Shown: one piece after another, positions 26,992 through 36,900 of the stretch
Numbering within the stretch: the stretch's first letter is position 1
Layout of the letters: every line of letters begins with the position of its first letter
Source: Brevipalpus yothersi
Lineage: Eukaryota; Arthropoda; Arachnida; Trombidiformes; Tenuipalpidae
NCBI GenBank assembly: GCA_003956705.1
Contig: QZCP01000128.1
Location: 4,779 to 68,778, forward strand
Reading direction: 5' to 3'
DNA: 64,000 nt
The notes under the pieces: generated by a model
Told to the model about the DNA's origin: nothing
Seen by the model: the letters and a program-made list of their open reading frames with translations, nothing else
Database searches by the model: none
Made by a program: the position numbers and the translations under genes

Positions 26992-29604
26992 ATCTCTCTG
27001 GGCTTCTCTCGAGACAAGCTTGCCCATGAGAGAAAGATAAAGTTCCAGCAGATGAAAAGAAACAGTTTCCAAATGAAACGTGGATGCGTTTAAAATAAGC
27101 TCACCGAGAGAATATCAATTTCGATTCTTGATGCCAGTCGAATTTAAATGGAAGCATTATTCCATGATATAATAATTTGTGCCTTTCTCTCTCTCTCTCT
27201 CTCTCAATTCATTTTCTATTCTTCCGGGAAGAGAAAAGGAAAAGAATGGTGATTGCTTATACTAATTACCTCGATTCATTGCTGCAATATTTTTGCTTTA
27301 TTCAGACTTTCTATTCAACTGATGTATTAAACAGAAGAGTGTTTCGCTGATTTTTTTTCCAAATTTCAGCTCATTATAATTCAAAAATGAATGCATCACA
27401 GATTTTTTACTTATTATCTCAAAAATGAACCAGTCTTATCAGCCTCGAAGAAATGAACAGAATATGGGCTTTCAAGATCACTAGTTTTACTAACAAGTAT
27501 TCATTTTCTCGGGGGAAACTTGTACATAGCTGTTCGAGTGCAAAAACAGAACTCAATAACTTCCCTCGAAGAAAAAATCTTCAATTCTACAGAATTCCAA
27601 TTATACACTCTTATCAATTTAAATGCAATCAAATTTTGATCACCTGATTATTTCTGGCCTTGCTCAATTATCATGGTAGAATTTTCTCAAAGATGTTGAT
27701 TCATCCAATATCTACTCATGATAGGGTGAAGATATGCAATAGAAAGTTGCCACCTTACTATCAAACACATGAATTCATCGAGCAGAACTTTACACACACT
27801 TCTCTTCCGATGCACACATAATGGAACATTTGTGTGTCTATTATGATACGAAAATTTGGATTGATAACATATATTTTCTCTCTCTCTATCTTAACCTACC
27901 ACACACATACACTCAGGGTGCTATGAAATTGAAGAGGAATACATCAAATGGACTGAAACTGGATCATTGGTGGCCATAGCCATTGCATTGATTGGCTTCA
28001 TGATGACCCTGTTTACTATGGTTGTATTCATAAAGCATAATAATACGCCGGTAGTGAAATCTTCCACCCGTGAATTGTCTTATATGATTATGGTGGGAAT
28101 GTTTCTGTGTTATTCAACCACATTTGCCCTGATAGCCAGACCAAGTGAGGAAAGTTGCTTTCTGACCGCTGTACTGCCTGGATTCAGTTTTGCTGTGATA
28201 TATGCTTCATTGGTCACCAAAACCAATCGTATTGCCCGTATATTAGCCGGTTCCAAGAAACGTATAATAACCAAAAAGCCTCGTTTTATGTCCAGTTCTG
28301 CTCAAGTTGTCATATCGCTTATTTTGATACTCATCGAATGTGGCATCATCGCAGGCATTGTGGTGGACAATCCGCCAAGAGGCATCAAAACGTATCCAAC
28401 TGATAGACGGGTTGTTCGTGAATGTAATACAACAAGGCTCAGCATTATTGCGCCTCTTGGTTTTGATTTTTTTCTAATCGCAATGTGTACCGTGTATGCG
28501 GTCAAAACTCGTAATGTTCCTGAAAATTTTAATGAAGCCAAATTTATTGGCTTCACAATGTACACAACTCTGGTCATTTGGATAGCATTCATACCGATAT
28601 ACTTTGGATCCGATTTGAGAGTGTTAACAATGTGTTTGTGTATAAGTTTTAGTGCCATTGTTGCTCTCATATTGCTATTCTTTCCCAAGCTTTACATCAT
28701 ACTTTTTAAGCCGGAAAAAAATAATCGCAGTTTTTTCACAACCGCAAAAAATGTTCGCTGCCATATAGGCTATGTACCTACACTGGGAATATCTAGACAC
28801 TCATCGCATTCTACTTCCGAATTCAGTGTTGATTCTCCTAGGTAAGTACACATGGTAAAGCAAGTATATCTTTGTGTGTGTATGTATGTGTGTTGAGTGA
28901 AAGAATATCAACTGTGAGAGAAGTGATTTACTTTTTCGCTCTTCTTTTTTGCCCTATTCACCGATTCAACTTTCAGCTCAAATAATAGGGAAAGAATGAG
29001 TCGATGATTCTTTTGGCTAGATGAAAATGGCTCTCTGAGCTCACGTATTTCTTCGTTTTCCGTTATTCTCTTGACTTTATTGTCACTTTTCGATTTTTCA
29101 CTCATCTGCGATTCGATTATGCTTCCTATTCCTCTACTTTTTCAACAATCACTTGCCTCTATGTTCATTTCCTGATCCAGAAGAGGAGAGAAGAGAGAGA
29201 TTTTGGTGATGATGATGACACTTTTTGTTGGCACCTAGGCAATGTGGTAGGGTTTATTGCAACGTCTAACTCTGATTTCTTGCCCAATTTTCATTTGATG
29301 ATACTTCCTCTCTAGTCACTTTGGAACTAGTTGAAGAGAATACATTCTTGATCTCCACGTTAGTATCACTTATTTATCCATTAAGCTGTAAGCTCTCCAA
29401 TTCCTTCTTTCTCCCTTTTTTCTCTATTAACTTTCCTACCAAATTCTTTTGGATAGATTAAAACGAAGAATAGGAAGGAATAAAATTGGTGTCTAGTAGA
29501 ATATTTCCGGTACTCTCAGTATGCTCTCGTGATCTTAACTTATGTCTGTTCAAGATATTCTCTCAAGATTTCTAGTCTCTCTCCCCATTTCCCTTGGAGT
29601 TTTT

Positions 29605-29662
<58 letters not shown>

Positions 29663-30251
29663 GTTCACTTGCTTTTTCACGATATTCGTTATTGCTCTGA
29701 GGAAGAGACGAAGAAAGAAAGAGAGGAAGAAAGAATGCGAATGTGGAGAGGAGAAAGATTCAACTACTTAACCATGAGTGATGAATTTCCAATTATAAGA
29801 CAGTAAATATTGTGAGAATAATGAAGGGAACGAAGAAGAAGGAGAAGTGAATGAATCAACCCGGGAAGCATTCAAAAATGGCTAGGATGGCAAAGTAAAG
29901 TGAAAAAAAAGTACCCCACTATACTGAGCATGAATTGTTGCTTGGAAGAAAAAGATGATGATTTTGTGACCTCCAAGCATCCATGGAAGGATAGATAATG
30001 ATCTCACACTCCATGATTCCTATCCCCTGATTTACACCGAAAAATCTCTCCCCTAAACATGTACTCCTCTACTTATACACACACACACACATACACACAT
30101 GCACACACACACACATACACATACACTGTGTTCCTTCCTTTTCAATTTTATCATCTCTCTTAGTCATGCATCAAAGAAGCTTCCTGGAAAATATATTTTC
30201 TTGAACTTCAATCCTTTTAAGCCTTCCAACTTTCATTCATGGATTACTTTT

Positions 30252-30283
<32 letters not shown>

Positions 30284-33138
30284 ATGATCTCTCATCTCTG
30301 GTGAAGAGAGAGAGAGAGGAGAGAAAAGATTCTCCATCTTTTATCGTCCATCATACTACTCATCTACTCTATCAGCTTACTTGAAATCAATTTTGCCTTT
30401 GTCTAATGTTCAAAAATAACAGAGTAAACCATTAGCTTCTTGGCAATTTTTTTCCAGCACTCATATTTCTTATTCTCTCTCTCTCTCACACACACACACA
30501 CTCTCACTTTATCTTTTGGAAGAATTTTCAAAAGTTAACCAGATAGAGAATTGTTCTAATACAAGACGCCAGAGATTATTGGAATAGATAGAAAGAGAGA
30601 GAATATCATATCATATATTTGACTCAATATATACAGACTGACTGTGTTTACTTTGAAATATGTTCAAACAAAATTGGGTTTCACTTATGGTCAGTCAAAG
30701 AGAGATACACACAATTCACAGAGAGAAAGAAAGTAAATATAATCCAAATCACCTTCTACATGTATTGCTTGGGGCGTTTATATCCGGAAACTGTAGTTTC
30801 ACAGATTACTTCCTGTTCTCTCTGCCATATTCCCGCTCTCGAAGTTTTCAGTGTAGAAATATATATTCTGAAACATTTTATATTTCAAAATTATGTTTCC
30901 ACATTCTTACAATCGAATGTGGAATAGAGCGAGAGAGAGAGAGAAAAAAATGAAGAATTTACTGCCTCACGATTCACATCCAATTGTTCTACTTATTGGC
31001 CTTATTTTATATATGAATGATATATTTATGTTTACACTCATTCGTACACTTTATATATACACACGCATACATGAACATTCACTACAAAATTCCAATACAT
31101 GAGTTCTGAAATGGAAATCCATGATCCATGGATTGAATGCTACCCATTTAAATGAGCTTCCCAAAATTTATGAACCTAAACATTTTCTTATCATCTTTAT
31201 TTCACTCACTTTCAATGTTTTTTCTTTTTCTCTTTCATTTTTCTCTTCTCTTTGATTCTTCTTTCCAGGAATCACTCTCTGGAGGTAAAGCATCATCACA
31301 ATCAAATAACAAAAGATGGCCGAAGTATACAATCATTGTCCATGATGACCGATAAGTCCACATCATCTCTGTTGGCCATGAAGCCTCCTGGTAAACGGAA
31401 AACTGGACTAAATCTTTTCGAAAGATTTAGAGTCAGTAAACAGGATAAAATTGCTGCCAATGTTCAAGAGAAAATACGAGCAGTTAGAGCAGCTGAAGCA
31501 TTGGATAGACAGACCAATCGTAGAGGTAAGAACTTTTACCTTCGAAAAATTTTTTGAGAAAGATTCTCCCTTTTTGCGGATGAATTTGAATCAAATTGGA
31601 ATCGTATGTCAGATCATTCGAAGCTTATTGGGTTTGTTTGAATAATTCTTCCCAATTATCTATCATCTGGAAGTTCAAAGAAAAGTTGCTATAGTTTTTT
31701 TCTAATTACTTCTAGCAATTTGATCAGTATACTGATTCTTTTTGTATTCTGATTTGGAGACATCTTGTCTGTGAATCTTTGTCTCTGAATAGTTGCTGAC
31801 TCGGTTTGCATTGCAATCAATTGACATGATCACCATCACCATGCATCTATATATGATGGATAACATTGAACACTGTTGGCCTCGCTGACAGAATAAGGTT
31901 GAGATTTATTGATGTAACCAATCAATCCCAGTCATTTGTGATGATATCTGGGTCCAGAGATGGTTTTTAGCTATATCATCTATTCCTCTATCCTAGCAAT
32001 CGATGAACTCAAGATAACATCTAAGAACGAAAACAGAGCAGCCTTTTTGATGGTATTTTTGATAGCGAAACTCAATTACTCTGGGGTTTGCCGAAGAGAG
32101 GAAAAAAAATAAGCAGCTTGCCATTCAGCAAAACTTAAGAGCTCTCTACTCAATGTGCATTTTTAATCGATTAACAACATCAAGAACCATTAATGAGGTA
32201 CTCCTGGTGCTTGGGCAATGTGTGTTGAATTTATTCTTTCTTGTGTAAGCTTTTTTTCCTAGGAAACCTATCCAAACTATGTAGACCACTCTATTCCTTC
32301 AAATATACTGAGTTTGATTTTAATGATGAAAAAAGTTACCTCAAAAAAGTAGAGAAAAAATTTAGGCAACTCAAAATGATGCAAAATTTTCTTTACCCAT
32401 GATGATGAAATCCAAGGTTTTTTATGCCAAGCATATTGGCTAACTGAGACTGTGAGACTTCCACTCTAATTAGTAAGGTGTGCTTATGTGTGCCTATGTG
32501 TATATAGTGTGTTTGTATGCCCTTTGAATAACTGACAAGTAGATCTCAAGCAACCAGTCAACCAGTCAATAATCAGATAGGCAATCAGATGACAAACAAA
32601 GATTAGAAGAAGCCACATCGAATTACAATCAAGTATCGACGAGAATAGACCTGAAAAGAGAGAAATAAAATGATCCAGGAGAATGAGCATATATAGAGTG
32701 ATGGAATCGTAAAGAGAGAGAGAAACGAATAACGTTAGATGGATTGTTAGTATTCATACCAAGTTACTTTCAACTTTCAGATTCAATCTGATCCAACTAT
32801 TTATCAGCTCTGTTCACGTTTCCTTCTGGACAATCATTTCATGGTTCTCCAACCCATGATGGACTGCTCATACATTAGCTGTTGATGAATTTTTCCCCGA
32901 ATAGTTCCATGATTTTTCAAGCCCAAAAATTAATGGATACTGTCAGCTTAGCTAATTGTTTTGGAGTGATTCGTCTCTTATGGTTGTTCCACACAAGAAA
33001 AAAGATGTATCAGACCAATTTGCCCATAAAATCTAGAAATCTTACTGATCCTTGTGAGTTACCAGCTCAAGAAACGATCTCAGCGAGACAGAGAATGCGA
33101 TTTGTCTGAATAATACTTTAATCCATTTTTGCATTTTT

Positions 33139-33187
<49 letters not shown>

Positions 33188-33930
33188 GTTTTCAAAATAT
33201 TGCTGATACTGAGAGTGTTTGAATCTAGTCATTGAATAAGCTTAAATATTTTCAGAGTATGCTCTCTAGTGGCACATTTGTTTGTTCTGGCTCAAATATT
33301 TTTATGACTACACTTACCTAACTGCCCTCTAACAAAGTTCCCCTAACAATATTCTGGCATGGACTATTGGTCACTAAACCTCGATACAATACTCGGAATC
33401 CTCTTGTATGTTTGATCAGAATTGCAACTTTTATTGGAAAACATATTTCTCTTTGTCTTGGTCTCTTTCCCTCTTTCTTCTTTTATCTTTTCCTATTTCT
33501 CTTCTTCTCTTGATATGCATCAGAGTTGCAACTGATGGGCCCAAGAAGAGAGAAGATGGATATTCTTCCACTAAGGAAGGAAGAAGAATTCCAAAGGAAT
33601 ATGTGATGTTTGTCACTTGATGATGCAAGTTTTGCAATGTATTGTCAGATATGAGCTTTAAGCTCTGTCTATTCAGATCATAAATCAATGTATAAAAGTG
33701 CTCATCAAGTAGTGAGAAAGAAAAAGTACGGATGCTCATTGAGTATGGAGAGATGAGATTTGCAATAATTTTCATGGAAGCATGAAAACACATCACAATG
33801 TACAGCACTGTATATTGAGGCGTTATGATGGATACATTGGAACAAGCAGTCTAGACAAAGTTAATCAAGTGATGAAGAAAAAGGCGATGTTCTTGATCGA
33901 CAATTTTGGATCATTTTGAATTCTAACATG

Positions 33931-33981
<51 letters not shown>

Positions 33982-36900
33982 ATGTGTATTGTTTGGATTG
34001 CTATTCTTCACTCACTGTCATAACTGAATAAGATGCATATGTTATTGGAGTCACATACAGAAAGTTGCCCTCAATTTGAAGAGAAGTGTTCAGATCCATC
34101 CTGCTGAAGGGGAAAATATTCATGGAATGGACTGCTCTTATTCACTTCCTGTATCCTCTAGGCTGATACTGAATATTGGATTTCTTATTTATACATTTAT
34201 ATGTATCTAACGATCATGGAGTTTGTAGATACACAAATACACAAGCAATATCTGGGTTAAAATTTTTTCGATTTTCAATTCTCAGACCAAGTTTTCTCTT
34301 GGAGAAGAAGAAGAGAAGAGAAGAAGAAAAAAATAAGTAAAAAGAAATATCAACTGAAACTACAGTCTAGAATCTACTGTCATCACCAATATCAAGGATC
34401 ATTGAAATATGTATGAATTGAGCTGAGATTATAAAAAATTGATGTCCACGGAAATTGCCCAATTTATCTGCTCTCTCTCACAACTTATGTGTGTGTGTGC
34501 TTGAGTATTCTTTCGACAACTAACAACCGAATGGTAACCAGAAAGCGAATATTCCCTCTCAACGTCTATGTGTGTATGTGTGAGATAGCTTCACAAGAAT
34601 GTGAATTTCTTCACAAAAAGAATAATAATAATGAAAAGAATAAGAAGAAGGAGAATAAAAAGAAGAAGGGTTGAGATGTGAAAAGAGTACGAAAAAGATG
34701 TGCCATTAGTTCATTCCTCTTCAAGTTCTCATTTTCTTCATCACCATCATCTCTCCTCGATTAGCAGTAGCTCAATGAAAAGAAAGTGAAGAAAGAAGAA
34801 GAATGCTCTCTGTGTGGATGTGAATACTGTGTATTGCCAGTATCATTAGGGAGAAGATCGATGAGAGATGCTGGAGAGAAGAAAATATTAGTGTTCCTAG
34901 TGAACACCAGTAAACTGTGTGAATGATTTTGATCATTTCCTCACTTACCCACCACACTTCTCCAATTCCTCAATGCTCGAGAGCGTTCTCTCTAGCATTT
35001 TACCATTGAATGCTAAACCTCGAAATGATACTCCGTCATGAGTATTCGTGAGTGTGTGAATGTCTATGTATTTAGTAGTGCAAGTGAATCGATAGATTGA
35101 GAAGAGATATGGGATGAGAGAGAGAGGGTAAGAAAAAAAGAATTTAGCCATCTATTCTCGAATATAGATGCCTACCTCCCCTTAGTTAGCGTGCGGAAAT
35201 GTTCAGTCACTGGGTCAACAATACTCTCTCTTGTCCATGGCTATTCCCATTGCCGTGAATGTTGGCCCAACGTCTGGTCTTTTGGGAGGAAGCATTCAGT
35301 CATTGATGCAGTTAGAATGATCTTCTCTCGCTTCTCTCTCAGCTTTGGTTTCTATTTTGCTCTCCATCTCTATGGATGATGCCTGTTGGAAGCGAATAAG
35401 TTGCATGAGGTAAAGTTGAAGTTGCAACGAGATGAAGACTGACAGGGATGTTGATACTGTCATCAATCTTGATAGTAGCGGACGCTTTTCCGGTCTAAGA
35501 ATCTTTTTTCTTCGTTTTCTTCCTCCTCTTTCTTCTTCTTTTCCTACCACTTTCTTCATCTTATTACGGAGAGATCAGGCTAGCCTCTTGATCGAAGTGG
35601 GTATGAGAGAAAGAGAGATAGAGAGAAAGAACAAACATAAGTCGAAAGAGAGAGAGAGAGAATATTCCTAATAGAGGTGTGTGATGAAACGGAGAAAAAA
35701 CTCATATCGAATAAGATGAATGTTATAGTAGATGAGAGATGGAGATGACAAGCCACCAAGTAGCGAAAATTATTAGGGTTTCGTGAAGTGATTTTTTCCT
35801 CCAAAAAATCTCCATAATGCTGTAAAAGTGTTTTTTGTTTCAACTTTCAACATCCAAACTTTGATAATGTTGGTCTAATGAAAAGACTATGGGTATGCAC
35901 AGGCTGCATGTATTCCTTGATAGTTTGATAGGAGGATGACTCCCTTGGACAGTAGCATTTTGAATGGGAATTCAATATGCTTTAGACAAGATGTGTTGCT
36001 TCTTTTTCGAGTATGTGGTTCATTCTTGAGTGTATTTTTCACTTTCATGCATGTCAAACACACGCACAATTATATGCCAAGAAGAATTGATTTTCCAGTC
36101 AAAATATTCAGGAAAATGGAAAGTTTCATCCTCTCTCCAAATCTTATTCATATTCTTCATCTCTGATCAGAAGGAAAATTTCTATAGAAAGTAGGAAATA
36201 CCAACCAATATCAATGAGGTAAAATTCCCTCGAGGTATCAAATTTTCAAACTTTGGTTATCAAAATCAACTTTACAGAATACTTTCACCTCAGGTAAGAA
36301 TAGTTCAAGAATAGCAACTTTTCTTTGTATAAGGATCAGAGGTTGCATGAATATAAATTAAAATAGAATATTCTTCCTAGAGACTTTTTTGTTCAGAGAC
36401 TATGCAAGACTGCTCATTCGATTTCTTCGCCTTACGATTTATACATGTAAGCATGATATTCTTGTGAATTCCAATGGCACACAAGTTTCGATTTCATACG
36501 AAGATGAATTTATTTTGTCTCTAGTTGTTCAACTAGGTGATTTTGAAATCTTTTCCCTTAAGATTCCATGCATTATGTAAATTTTTTCTGACTTCATCGA
36601 TTAACTGTTGTTAACTCTTCATGGAAAGAAAGAAAGAGAAAGAGAGAGATCAGAATTTCGATGCTCAAGTAAATCATGAAGAGACACAACATTTTGAAGG
36701 AAGGAATAGGAGTTGGGACAGAACAAAAGGCTTGGAAGATGAGGTGGAATACAATCTGTCAACATCCTTCCGATGACAGAATACGAATTTCTTCTCCCAA
36801 GCCTTGACATCCCTCAGGGACATGTTGACTTCTCACCTTGCCTTGGGATAGCATGCTCAACTTTTACGTAACCCTAATTTGATGGGAAACTAATTTCTTT

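Larger units (their letters stand above)
12068..27916 (+). other. mGluR intron, 15.8 kb, microsatellite-rich, with assembly gap
   Basis: This intron separates the cysteine-rich exon from the seven-helix exon. It contains alternating CT and GA tracts (13691, 13920, 17867-18345 around the gap, 18590, 21996, 22563, 23741, 26002, 26176, 26951 and 27186). Open frames inside it (for example 23889-24374 and 24803-25153) show no family signature. I see no nested gene. Confidence 0.85.
28842..31268 (+). other. mGluR intron, 2.4 kb
   Basis: This intron is bounded by GTAAGT and CTTTCCAG. It contains CT (29608-29658), CA (30077-30126) and GT (30252-30282) microsatellites. Confidence 0.85.
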
